Below are positions 15,654 to 24,184 of a stretch of 64,000 nt of DNA, piece after piece. Every line of letters begins with the position of its first letter. Position 1 is the stretch's first letter. This DNA is from Rhodobacter sp. GTDB taxonomy: Bacteria; Pseudomonadota; Alphaproteobacteria; Rhodobacterales; Rhodobacteraceae. The position numbers and the translations under genes were made by a program. The stretch spans positions 124,001-188,000 of the forward strand of contig JACKKE010000005.1 in the NCBI GenBank assembly GCA_020637595.1, in the 5' to 3' direction. Below the pieces are notes generated by a model, which was not told the DNA's origin, did not search any database, and worked only from the letters and a program-made list of their open reading frames with translations.

Positions 15654-17963
15654 ATGAAGGACGAGACGCGCAGCCGGCTGACCAACAGCCATTGGGGGGC
15701 CTATTGGGTCGATGTCGCCGAGGGTCGCGTTACCGGCCTGCGTGATTTCGGCCCAGATCCCGACCCGTCGCCCATCGGCCACGGTATCGTCGGCACGCTC
15801 GATGGTCCGCTTCGCATCGGCCGGCCTGCGGTGCGGCGGTCGTGGCTGGAGCATGGCCCGGGGTCGCGGGGCGACCTGCGCGGGGCCGAGGATTTCATCG
15901 AGGTCAGCTGGGACACCGCGAACCGGCTGGTAGCCGACGAGCTGGCGCGGGTGATCCGTGATCGCGGCAACAGCGCGATCTATGCCGGCAGCTATGGCTG
16001 GGCCAGCGCCGGGCGGTTCCATCACGCGCAGAGCCAGCTGAAGCGGTTTCTGAACACGATCGGCGGTTTCACCAGTGCCCGTAACACCTACAGCTTTGCC
16101 GCCGCCGAGGTTCTGGTGCCGCATGTGCTGGGCAATTTCTGGGAGTTTCTGGAGACCTCGACCAGCTGGGAGTCGATTGCCTCGGATTGCGATCTGTTCG
16201 TGGCCTTCGGTGGCGTGCCGCTGAAGAACGGACAGATGAGTTCGGGCGGTCTGGGCGCGCATGTGCAGCGCGCCGGGCTGATGGCGGCCGCGCAGGCGGG
16301 GGTGCGATTCGTCAATATCTCGCCCCTGCGCGAGGATATCGACGCAGGGGCGCGCCCCGAATGGCTGGCGCCGCGGCCCTCGACCGATGCCGCGCTGATG
16401 CTGGGGCTGGCGCATACGCTGCTGATCGAGGGGCTCTATGACCAGGCGTTTCTGGATCGCTACACCGTGGGCTTCGACTGGTTCGCGGCCTATCTGCGTG
16501 GTGCGGGCGACGGCGTGACCAAGACCGCCGACTGGGCGGCGGCGATCACCGAACTGCCGGCCGAGACGATCCGCGCACTGGCCCGGCGCATGGCCGCCAG
16601 CCGGACGATGATCTCGGTCGCCTGGGCGCTGACCCGGCAGGACCACGGCGAGCAGCCCTATTGGGCGGCGATCGCGCTGGCCGCGATGCTGGGGCAGATC
16701 GGCCAGCCGGGCTGCGGCATCGGCTTTGGTTATTCCGCGACCAACGCGGTCGGCCAGAACAAGCAGCGGATCGACTATGCGTCCTTGCCGATGGGCCGCA
16801 ACCCGGTGCGCGATTTCATCCCTGTGGCGCGCATCGCGGACATGCTGGAGAACCCGGGCGGCGCGTTCGATTATGACGGCAAGCGGCTGACCTACCCTGA
16901 TATCCGTCTGGTCTGGTGGGCCGGCGGCAACCCGTTCCACCATCATCAGGATCTGAATCGCCTGCGCCGCGCCTGGGCGCACCCCGAGACGATCATCGTC
17001 AACGAGTGGAGCTGGAACAGCGCGGCGCGGCACGCCGATATCGTGCTGCCGGCGACCACCACGCTGGAGCGCCGCGACCTGGCGCTGAACCCCAAGGATC
17101 CGTTCATCACCGTGATGGACCCGGCCGTCCCGCCTCATGCCGAGGCGCGCGACGACCACGAGATCTTTCGCGGCATCGCGGCGCGGATGGGGGTCGAGGA
17201 GGCCTTTACCGAGGGGCGCAGCGCCGACGACTGGCTGCGCTGGATCTATGACGTCTCGCGCCAGCGCGCCGCGCGCATAGGGGTGGACCTGCCGGTCTGG
17301 GACGATCTGCAGCGTGACGGCTGGCACAAGGTGCCCGTGCCGGAGGCGCCGATGATCCTGTTCAAGGATTTCCGCGAAGACCCTGTGGCGAACCCCTTGC
17401 CGACCCCCAGCGGGCGGATCGAGATCGGGTCCGCGACCATCGCCGGGTTTGGTTATGACGACTGTCCCGGCCATCCCGCCTGGTTCGAGCCGCTGGAATG
17501 GCTGGGCAACGCCACGCCCGAGGCCCCGCTGCACATGCTGTCGAACCAGCCGCGCACCAAGCTGCATTCGCAGCTGGACCACGGGGCGGTCAGCCGTTCC
17601 GATCGTATCGAGGGGCGCGAGCCGGTGCTGATGCACCCCGAGGATGCCGCCGCGCGGGGGCTGATCGCTGGCCAGATCGTGCGGATTTCCAACGCGCGCG
17701 GGGCCTGTCTGGCCGGGGTGCGGATTTCGGACGGTATTCGCCCCGGGGTGATCCAGATTTCCACCGGCGCCTGGTGGGATCCTGAAGACGGGCTGTGCCG
17801 TCACGGGAACCCCAATGCGCTGACGCCCGACAAGGGCACCTCGAAACTGGCGCAGGGGCCGATTGCGCATACCTGCCTGGTGCAGGTCGCGGCCTGGGAC
17901 GGCCCGCTGGGTCCGATCGGCATCGACACACCCCCTGATCTGAGCCCGGAGGACCGGCCATGA
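15654..17963 (+). CDS. bisC: Biotin/methionine sulfoxide reductase-type molybdoenzyme
   Basis: A 769-residue molybdopterin oxidoreductase of the DMSO-reductase family, colinear with E. coli BisC: NSHWGAYWVD at the start, AGSYGWASAGRFHHAQ near 111-126, the Mo-ligand region NTYSFAAAE with Ser147, VWWAGGNPFHHHQDLNRL, and a C-terminal cofactor domain. There is no iron-sulfur Cys cluster and no twin-Arg signal, so it should work in the cytoplasm, reducing biotin sulfoxide or free methionine sulfoxide. A strong GGAGGG site precedes the ATG. Its stop overlaps the next gene by four bases. Proximity to bioMNY favours salvage of oxidised biotin, but substrate specificity among BisC/TorZ relatives is hard to read. 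Confidence 0.85.
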   Translation: MKDETRSRLTNSHWGAYWVDVAEGRVTGLRDFGPDPDPSPIGHGIVGTLDGPLRIGRPAVRRSWLEHGPGSRGDLRGAEDFIEVSWDTANRLVADELARVIRDRGNSAIYAGSYGWASAGRFHHAQSQLKRFLNTIGGFTSARNTYSFAAAEVLVPHVLGNFWEFLETSTSWESIASDCDLFVAFGGVPLKNGQMSSGGLGAHVQRAGLMAAAQAGVRFVNISPLREDIDAGARPEWLAPRPSTDAALMLGLAHTLLIEGLYDQAFLDRYTVGFDWFAAYLRGAGDGVTKTADWAAAITELPAETIRALARRMAASRTMISVAWALTRQDHGEQPYWAAIALAAMLGQIGQPGCGIGFGYSATNAVGQNKQRIDYASLPMGRNPVRDFIPVARIADMLENPGGAFDYDGKRLTYPDIRLVWWAGGNPFHHHQDLNRLRRAWAHPETIIVNEWSWNSAARHADIVLPATTTLERRDLALNPKDPFITVMDPAVPPHAEARDDHEIFRGIAARMGVEEAFTEGRSADDWLRWIYDVSRQRAARIGVDLPVWDDLQRDGWHKVPVPEAPMILFKDFREDPVANPLPTPSGRIEIGSATIAGFGYDDCPGHPAWFEPLEWLGNATPEAPLHMLSNQPRTKLHSQLDHGAVSRSDRIEGREPVLMHPEDAAARGLIAGQIVRISNARGACLAGVRISDGIRPGVIQISTGAWWDPEDGLCRHGNPNALTPDKGTSKLAQGPIAHTCLVQVAAWDGPLGPIGIDTPPDLSPEDRP

Positions 17964-18784
17964 CCACGCCCGAGACCCTTGCCGCGATGATCCCCGACGG
18001 GGCCTCGGTGATCCTGCCCAAGGGCGAGGGGCCGGACGCCCCCGTCGCGCTGGCCAAGGCGCTGATCCGGCGCGGGGCGCGCGATCTGCATCTGATCACC
18101 CTGCCGGCCTGCGCGGCGCCGGTCAGCGGGATGATGGTCGACATGCTGATTGGCGCAGGCTGCGTCGCGCGGGTCGAGACCTCGGGCGTGTCGCTGGGCG
18201 AATTGGGTCCGGCGCCGGCGTTCAACCGCGCGGTGACCTCGGGCGCGGTGACGGTGACCGACGCGACCTGCCCGGCGCTCTATGCCGCGGTGCAGGCGGG
18301 CGGCAAAAGCCAGCCCTTCGCCACCCTGCGCGGCATCATCGGCAGCGATCTGGAGCGGATGCGCGACGACTGGGTGGTGATCGACAACCCCTTCCAGCCC
18401 GGCGACAAGGTGGTGGCGCTGAAGGCGATCAACCCGGATGTGGCGATGTTCCACGCGCCGATGGCCGACCGCGAGGGGAACCTGTGGATCGGTCGCGGGC
18501 GGGATCTGCTCTATGCCGCGCATGCGTCGAAGGTGGTGCTGGCGACGGTGGAGACGGTGGTCGACACCTGTTTTTACGACGATGACGCGCTGGCGGCCGG
18601 TGTGCTGCCCGCGTTCTATGTCTCCGCGATTGCGCATGCCCCGGGGGCCTCGCTGCCGATGCGGATGGATGCGACGGTGGATCTGGATGCGGTGCGCGCC
18701 TATGCCGGGGCAGCGCGGTCCGAGGCCGGTCTGCAGGACTGGCTGGCGCGCGAGGTCTTTGCCGCCCGGAGCGCCGCCGAATGA
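17960..18784 (+). CDS. CoA-transferase family I, alpha-type subunit
   Basis: A 274-residue protein resembling the alpha subunits of glutaconate and 3-oxoacid CoA-transferases and of IpdA. Features are an N-terminal Rossmann-like region (ASVILPKGEGPDAPVALAKAL), an ETSGVSLGELG segment and HAPMADREGNLWIG near residue 170. It forms a pair with the downstream beta-type subunit through a four-base overlap, and overlaps bisC the same way, so all three are one transcript. Coupling a CoA-transferase-like pair to a molybdoenzyme is unexpected. The acyl substrate is unknown. Confidence 0.8.
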   Translation: MTTPETLAAMIPDGASVILPKGEGPDAPVALAKALIRRGARDLHLITLPACAAPVSGMMVDMLIGAGCVARVETSGVSLGELGPAPAFNRAVTSGAVTVTDATCPALYAAVQAGGKSQPFATLRGIIGSDLERMRDDWVVIDNPFQPGDKVVALKAINPDVAMFHAPMADREGNLWIGRGRDLLYAAHASKVVLATVETVVDTCFYDDDALAAGVLPAFYVSAIAHAPGASLPMRMDATVDLDAVRAYAGAARSEAGLQDWLAREVFAARSAAE

Positions 18785-19524
18785 CCGAGATCCGCGACGA
18801 AGAGGTTCTGGCCACGGCGATCGCCGATCTGCTGGACGGCGCGCGGCATATCGCGGTGGGCATGGCTTCGCCCCTGCCGGCGACCGGGGCGCTGCTGGCG
18901 CGCGAACGCTCGGGCGGGGCGATGCAGGTGTCGATCCTCGGCAACGCCAAGGCCAGCCGCTGGACCAACGGCGGGCCTGAACTCTTCGATCTGGCCGGGC
19001 GCGGCGGGATCGACGGGTTCTTTCTGTCCGGCGGGCAGATCGACGGGCGGGGCAACATCAACCTGGTCGGGGTGGGCGACTATCCGCAGTCCACGGTGCG
19101 CTGGTCGGGCAGTTTCGGCTCGGCCTATCTCTATTTCGTGGTGCCGCGGGTGATCCTGTTCCGCTGGGAGCATTCGCGCCGCACATTGGTCGAGGCGGTC
19201 GATTTCGTCAGCGCGCCGGGCACCTCGGAGCCGGGGGTCCATCGCACCGGCGGGCCGATTGCGCTGATCACCAACCTGTGCCTCTTCGCCTTCGACCGCG
19301 ACCGCGCGCGGTTCCGCCTGCAATCGGTGCACCCGGGCCACACGCTGGACGAGGTGCGCGACAACACCGCCTTCGATTTCGATCTGCCGGAAACAGTGCC
19401 CCAGACCCCGCTGCCCGACGCCGAGACCCTGCGCGCGATCCGCGGCCCGGTGGCCGAACGGGTGGCGACGATCTATCCGGTCTTTGCCCGGCAGGTGTTC
19501 GGCGCCGCGATTCCGGCGGCCTGA
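18781..19524 (+). CDS. CoA-transferase family I, beta-type subunit
   Basis: A 247-residue partner of the preceding subunit. It has the beta-subunit pattern IAVGMASPLPATGALLA at 25-41 and the GGQIDGRGNINL turn near residue 85. The active-site Glu that transferases carry in a short S/xENG-like loop is not evident: the matching loop reads ILGNAKASRW. IpdB-type proteins also lack that Glu and act as hydrolases on cyclic CoA substrates, so this pair may hydrolyse or open a ring rather than transfer CoA. The last residues are followed by a 106-base gap before galE. Confidence 0.78.
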   Translation: MTEIRDEEVLATAIADLLDGARHIAVGMASPLPATGALLARERSGGAMQVSILGNAKASRWTNGGPELFDLAGRGGIDGFFLSGGQIDGRGNINLVGVGDYPQSTVRWSGSFGSAYLYFVVPRVILFRWEHSRRTLVEAVDFVSAPGTSEPGVHRTGGPIALITNLCLFAFDRDRARFRLQSVHPGHTLDEVRDNTAFDFDLPETVPQTPLPDAETLRAIRGPVAERVATIYPVFARQVFGAAIPAA

Positions 19525-19630
19525 CCGGTCCAGGTCATGGCGGTTGCGTTTTCGGACGTGTTGTTTACGAGGGACCAGGGCTGCGGTTGGTTCTGCAGCG
19601 TTGGGGATGGTGCTGGTATGAGGGCCTGAG

Positions 19631-20614
19631 ATGGAGCGAGTGCTGGTTACCGGCGGCGCCGGGTATATCGGGGCGCATGCCTGCAAGGCGCTGGCGGCGC
19701 GCGGATTTCTGCCCGTTGTGGTCGATACCCTGGCAACCGGCTGGCGCGATGCGGTGCAGTTCGGTCCGCTGGTCGAGGTCGATCTGAGCGACCGGGCTGC
19801 CCTCGATGCGGTGTTTGCCGACCATGCGCCGGTCGCGGTGATGCATTTCGCTGCCTCCAGCCTGGTGGGCGAAGCGCGCCAGAACCCGGGGAAATACTGG
19901 CGCAACAATGTCCTGGGATCTTTGACGCTGGTCGAGGCGATGGTTGCGGCGGGCTGTCTGGATCTGGTGTTTTCGTCGACCTGCGCGACCTATGGCCAGC
20001 AGGACGGGGTGGTCCTGACCGAAGACAGCCCGCAGACGCCGTTGAATGCCTATGGCTCGTCCAAGCGTGCGGTCGAAGAGATCCTGCGCGATTTCGGGGC
20101 CTCGGCCGGGCTGCGCAGCGTGATCTTTCGTTATTTCAACGTCGCCGGCGCCGATCCCGACGGGGATCTGGGCGAGCAGCATCGCCCCGAAACCCATCTG
20201 ATCCCGCTGATCCTCGAGGCGATTGACGGGCAGCGGCCCGGGCTGGTGATCAACGGCACCGACTATCCGACCCATGACGGCACCTGCGTGCGCGACTATG
20301 TGCATGTCTCGGACCTTGCGGATGCCCATGTGCGCGGCCTCGACTGGTTGCGGGCGGGACATGGCAGCCGGGTGTTCAACCTGGGCACCGGCGCGGGGTT
20401 TTCGGTGCGCGAGGTGTTGTCGCAGGCGCGGGTCGCCACCGGAAAGACCGTGCCGCACGACTTCGGCCCGCGTCGCGGTGGTGATGCGGCGGTGCTGGTC
20501 TCGGGGTCAAGCCGGGCGATTCACGACCTCGGTTGGTCGCCCGAGCGGTCGTCGCTGAAGATGATGATCCAGGATGCCTGGGCCTGGCACAAATCCGGTG
20601 GCTTCAAGCGGTGA
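19631..20614 (+). CDS. galE: UDP-glucose 4-epimerase
   Basis: A 327-residue short-chain dehydrogenase-type sugar epimerase. The NAD loop GGAGYIGAH (8-16), FSSTCATYG with the catalytic Ser/Thr near 116-117, and Tyr141-x3-Lys145 in YGSSKRAVEE are all intact. Substrate residues such as VAGADPDGDLGE and RDYVHVSDLADAH match GalE. It interconverts UDP-glucose and UDP-galactose and stands just upstream, on the same strand, of the exopolysaccharide genes. A 405-base gap with palindromes separates it from them, so it may be a separate unit that still supplies precursors. Confidence 0.9.
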   Translation: MERVLVTGGAGYIGAHACKALAARGFLPVVVDTLATGWRDAVQFGPLVEVDLSDRAALDAVFADHAPVAVMHFAASSLVGEARQNPGKYWRNNVLGSLTLVEAMVAAGCLDLVFSSTCATYGQQDGVVLTEDSPQTPLNAYGSSKRAVEEILRDFGASAGLRSVIFRYFNVAGADPDGDLGEQHRPETHLIPLILEAIDGQRPGLVINGTDYPTHDGTCVRDYVHVSDLADAHVRGLDWLRAGHGSRVFNLGTGAGFSVREVLSQARVATGKTVPHDFGPRRGGDAAVLVSGSSRAIHDLGWSPERSSLKMMIQDAWAWHKSGGFKR

Positions 20615-21019
20615 TCGCGGCTGCCCCGGCTGATTGATCCGACTCTGGAAACAGCATTCGCCCTGATTGGGAAACAACACGCCAGAATCGGCGTGCCTGT
20701 TTCCAATTGCGGGCCAATCACGGGCTCGGACGCCCCGCCGATCGCGGTTTTCCTGCCGTTTGTTCACGAAAAACCATCAATCCCGGGGTGTTGCCGCGGG
20801 ATTGTCCGTGCCTTGTCCCATTTCCGCCGCGATTCCCGGTGATCGTTTCCAGAACGGGAACTCTGCCATGTGTCGTTCCGGCAGGGTGAAAAGCAAAGAA
20901 GCGAGTGATGGTATGGGCAAGGTCTGCAAGGCATCGGACATCGCGGGGGCGCTTTGGCGGCCGGCGGCGCAGTGTCTGTGCCTGTCGCTGGGTGTGGCCC
21001 TGCATGTGAGGGGGGCGGT
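20615..21019. promoter_or_regulatory. Control region upstream of the exopolysaccharide genes
   Basis: This 405-base gap holds four TGGAAAC-like boxes (20646-20652, 20669-20675 as GGGAAAC, and inverse copies at 20699-20705 and 20845-20851). Two of them lie in a long palindrome, ATTGGGAAACAACACGCC at 20666-20683 and GGCGTGCCTGTTTCCAAT at 20690-20707. There is no T-run, so an operator is more likely than a terminator. A short frame near the 3' end is listed separately. No regulator gene is adjacent. Confidence 0.5.
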
Positions 21020-21023
21020 ATGA
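20868..21023 (+). CDS. Possible leader peptide before the polysaccharide operon
   Basis: An ATG opens a 51-codon frame ending four bases into the next gene (ATGA overlap), which is the spacing used for translational coupling. An internal ATG at 20911-20916 would give a 36-residue peptide. The product would have a hydrophobic Cys/Leu stretch (AAQCLCLSLGVALHV) after a basic front. There is no homology and only a weak ribosome site, so it may be a leader or noncoding. Confidence 0.22.
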   Translation: MCRSGRVKSKEASDGMGKVCKASDIAGALWRPAAQCLCLSLGVALHVRGAV

Positions 21024-22582
21024 GCACCTCGTTCACCGACACGCCCGATTCCGTCCTGCTGCCCGAACCGAACTGGCAGAGCCCGCCGCCCGTGCGCGCC
21101 GCGGTCGAGGTGCCCGAGCCGATGAGCGTGGTCTGGCAGGGGGTTGAGCATCCGGTTGCCCGCTGGGACGTGCACGGTTTTACCCTCCAGGCGCCGATTC
21201 CGCGGATCATGGCCCCGGGCCGGGGCCGCGTCTTTGACGTGACGCTGCTGATCGGGCGTGGCGGCACGCGGATCGAGATGCGCGTGCAGGCCCGTGTGCA
21301 GGACGCCTCCGACGAGCAGGCGCCGACGCGCTATGCCTTTGTCGACCTCGACCGCGCGCAGTCCGAGGTGTTGCACCGCATCGTCGACCACGTCGTGTCC
21401 GACCAGGGGATGAGCCTGACGCGGCTGCTGAACGAAACCCAGGAAACCCGCGCCGCACGCGAGGAGACCGGCGAGCGGATGCGTCATTTCCGCACCGGGT
21501 TCCAGCTGTCGCTGGCCGGGGCGGTGCTGGCGGCGGCGGGGCTGATGACCTGGTCCAGTTTCTCGACGGTCAAGGCGCGGTATGCTGCGGTAACCGTGGG
21601 CGCGACCAGCCTGTCGGTGCCGGTTCCGGGCATGGTCAGCGCGATGACCGTGCGTCCGGGGCAGGTGGTGGCGACCGGGGACGTGCTGGGCTATGTGCGC
21701 CCGTCGAACCATGAGGACCGCCTGCAGGCGCTGATCGACCGGCGGCAGGCCCTTGAGGCCGAGCAGGCCAACCTGCGTGCCCGGGTCGGTGCGGTTCAGC
21801 AACTGGCGGCGGTCAGCGATCCCGTGGCCGGGACCGAGCGCAGCCGGCTGGAAGAAACCCTGCGTCTGGCCGAGCGCCGGCTGTCGGTGGAACGCGCCAC
21901 GCTGGCCTCGATGCAGGGCAATGGCCTGCCGACCGCAGCGCGGCTGCGCGAGCGGTCGCGGCAGGAAGCCGTGGTGCTGCAGGCCGAGGCCGATGTGCTG
22001 GACGTGCGTTCGCGCCTCGACCGGGCGGCGCGCTCCGAGGTGCTGGCGCCGATGGGCGTGATGGGATCCGAGCTGCGCGGCACGACGCCGACGCTGGAGT
22101 CGATGGAGTTGCGGCTCGACGCGATCGGCAGCGAGCTGGCGGTGTTGAACCAGCGCGAGGAGCGCGGCGCCTATGGCGAGCCGATCGTCTCGCCCTGCGA
22201 CTGCACCGTGCAACAGATCGACCGCCGCCCCGGCGAATGGGCCGATCCGAGCGATCAGCTGGCGGTTCTGGTGGGGGCCGAGGCGCCTACCGTGCACGCA
22301 CTGATCCTGGGCGAGAACGCCCGCTCGATCGAGCTGGGCGACCTGGCGCAGATCGAGCTGGCCGACGGCACCGCGCTGACCGGCCATGTCGCCCGCATGA
22401 ACTATGACGCGCATTGGCTGGGCTATGCCGGGCTGCAGGACAACGTCTTTGCCGCCGACCGCTATGCCCGGGTCGAGATCGTTCCCGAAGCGCCGCTGAC
22501 CGCCCCGGTGGGCATGGTCGCCAGCGTCGACGTCCACACCGACCGGCTTCTGGGCACGGTCCGAACCTTCCTGGGGCTGTGA
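21020..22582 (+). CDS. Alg44-like PilZ/HlyD membrane-fusion protein
   Basis: A 520-residue inner-membrane protein laid out like Alg44: an N-terminal beta-rich PilZ-like domain (about 35-110), a single membrane helix (about 158-180, LSLAGAVLAAAGLMTW), then a periplasmic HlyD part with lipoyl half (VPVPGMVSAMTVRPGQVVATGD), coiled-coil hairpin (240-370) and closing beta barrel. Alg44 activates the Alg8 polymerase on binding c-di-GMP. Here the RxxxR motif is not visible and the D/NxSxxG motif reads WDVHGF, so c-di-GMP control may be lost or altered. It overlaps the synthase start by one base, so it is likely its copolymerase. Confidence 0.78.
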   Translation: MSTSFTDTPDSVLLPEPNWQSPPPVRAAVEVPEPMSVVWQGVEHPVARWDVHGFTLQAPIPRIMAPGRGRVFDVTLLIGRGGTRIEMRVQARVQDASDEQAPTRYAFVDLDRAQSEVLHRIVDHVVSDQGMSLTRLLNETQETRAAREETGERMRHFRTGFQLSLAGAVLAAAGLMTWSSFSTVKARYAAVTVGATSLSVPVPGMVSAMTVRPGQVVATGDVLGYVRPSNHEDRLQALIDRRQALEAEQANLRARVGAVQQLAAVSDPVAGTERSRLEETLRLAERRLSVERATLASMQGNGLPTAARLRERSRQEAVVLQAEADVLDVRSRLDRAARSEVLAPMGVMGSELRGTTPTLESMELRLDAIGSELAVLNQREERGAYGEPIVSPCDCTVQQIDRRPGEWADPSDQLAVLVGAEAPTVHALILGENARSIELGDLAQIELADGTALTGHVARMNYDAHWLGYAGLQDNVFAADRYARVEIVPEAPLTAPVGMVASVDVHTDRLLGTVRTFLGL

Positions 22583-24144
22583 TGTCGGACGCCGTTTCCC
22601 ACCTGCGCCATTCTCCGACCGCGAGCTATGTCATCGCCGGTGCGCTGTGGCTGGCGCTGCTGGTCGGCGTGGTCGGGGTGATTCCGGTGCGGGTCTTCAC
22701 GCCCGGCGACAGTGCCTTTCTGGTGTCGATCGGCGTGATCGGCACCTGGCGCTGGTCCTGGGGCATGTTCCACATGCTGCGCGCCTGGGCCTATACCCGC
22801 CGGGTCTTTCCGATGATCCGTCGTCGCGCCGATGCCGATGCCGATGTGCGCAACCGCCCGGTCGCGGTGGTCGTCCTCAGCTGGAAGATGGGCGACGCGA
22901 TGAACGCAGCGGTTTACGGCAACCTGTTCCGCGACATTCTCGATTACTCGGACTCGGGCACCGTGGTGGCTGCGGTGTCATCGCAGCAGGACATCGCGGT
23001 GATCAGCCACGTGCACCGCCATATCGACCGCCAGCGCCTGATCCGGCTGGCGTTCACCATCCAGGACGGCACCGGCAAGCGCAGTGCGATGGCCGATGCG
23101 CTGGCGAAGTTGCGCGAGATGGGTGTCCCGCCCGATTGCCCCGGTATCCTGATGGACGGCGATACGCTGGTCGAGCCCGGCACGATCCGCCGCAGCGCGC
23201 CGATCCTGCTGCACCAGCCGCGCGTTGGTGCGCTGACGCTGGACAACACGCCGCTGGTGCAGGGCAGGGTGCTGGACCGCGAATGGTATCGCCTGCGCAT
23301 GGCGCAGCGCCACGTCTACATGTCGTCAATGGCGCTGTCGGGCCGGGTGCTGGTGCTGACCGGGCGCTGGTCGATGTTCCGCACCCAGATCATGACCGAT
23401 CCGAACTTTGCCGCGAACCTGCTCGAGGACGTCCTGCATCACCCCCGGTTGGGCAAGATCACCATGCTGACCGGCGATGACAAATCGACCTGGCGCTGGG
23501 TGATCGAGCAGGGCTGGGACGTGACCTATGTGCCGGACGCGGCGATCTATTGCCTGGAATCGCTGCCGGGCAAGGGGTTCTTTGCCGACACTGTCGGCCT
23601 GCAGAAACGCTGGTTCGGCAACATGGCCCGCGGTGGCTCGAAGGCGCTGAAGCTGGGGCCGCGGCGGCTGGGCTGGTTCACCTGGCTCGCGCTGATGGAC
23701 CAGAAGGCGTCGATGTGGACGCCGCTCTTCGGGATCGTGTTCTTCGGGCTGGCTTCGGTGCTGCACGACCCGGCCTTCCTGGCGATCTATGTGCTGTGGA
23801 TCGCGATGACCCGCACGGTGCATTCGTCGCTCGTCGGGCTGGTCGCGCGGCGCTGGCATCCGGTCTTTCCGGCGCTGACCTATTACGGTCAGGTGGTCGG
23901 TGCAGCGATCAAGATCTTCGTCTCGCACAATCCCAACGTCCAGAAATGGACCCGACAGAACACCGGCAAGCGCAGCGCCGCCGATGCGGCCGCCCTGCCG
24001 CGAGCGGATTCGAAAGTGATGCTGGTTGCCTCGCTCGTCGCGTTTGCCTCGATTGTCGTCCTGATTTCCAACGTCGCCTCGGACAGCCCGCGTTTCGACC
24101 TGCGGACCGAGGATCTCGCTGCGGAGCTGATTCATGGCTACTGA
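22582..24144 (+). CDS. Alg8-like family 2 glycosyltransferase (polymer synthase)
   Basis: A 520-residue membrane glycosyltransferase. Two N-terminal helices (18-40, 44-65) and three or four C-terminal ones flank a GT-A domain with the donor-binding DGDTLVEPG, the acceptor-site TGDDKSTW and the VIEQGWDVTYVPDA strand. TGDDKSxW followed by YVPD is characteristic of Alg8 rather than cellulose synthase, which has QxxRW. It should polymerise a nucleotide sugar and push the chain through the membrane. The neighbouring UDP-glucose dehydrogenase suggests UDP-glucuronate, rather than the GDP-mannuronate used for alginate, as donor. That is inference. Confidence 0.82.
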   Translation: MSDAVSHLRHSPTASYVIAGALWLALLVGVVGVIPVRVFTPGDSAFLVSIGVIGTWRWSWGMFHMLRAWAYTRRVFPMIRRRADADADVRNRPVAVVVLSWKMGDAMNAAVYGNLFRDILDYSDSGTVVAAVSSQQDIAVISHVHRHIDRQRLIRLAFTIQDGTGKRSAMADALAKLREMGVPPDCPGILMDGDTLVEPGTIRRSAPILLHQPRVGALTLDNTPLVQGRVLDREWYRLRMAQRHVYMSSMALSGRVLVLTGRWSMFRTQIMTDPNFAANLLEDVLHHPRLGKITMLTGDDKSTWRWVIEQGWDVTYVPDAAIYCLESLPGKGFFADTVGLQKRWFGNMARGGSKALKLGPRRLGWFTWLALMDQKASMWTPLFGIVFFGLASVLHDPAFLAIYVLWIAMTRTVHSSLVGLVARRWHPVFPALTYYGQVVGAAIKIFVSHNPNVQKWTRQNTGKRSAADAAALPRADSKVMLVASLVAFASIVVLISNVASDSPRFDLRTEDLAAELIHGY

Positions 24145-24184
24145 CCGTTTCCCGTTTTCCCGTTTCCTGCCGGAGTGCCCGCCC

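Noticed and set aside
15237..17870. A very long (877-codon) minus-strand open frame opposite the bisC-like gene
   Set aside because: Gly/Arg/His/Pro-rich with no domain pattern; the plus strand encodes a clear molybdoenzyme. It is a high-G+C shadow frame.
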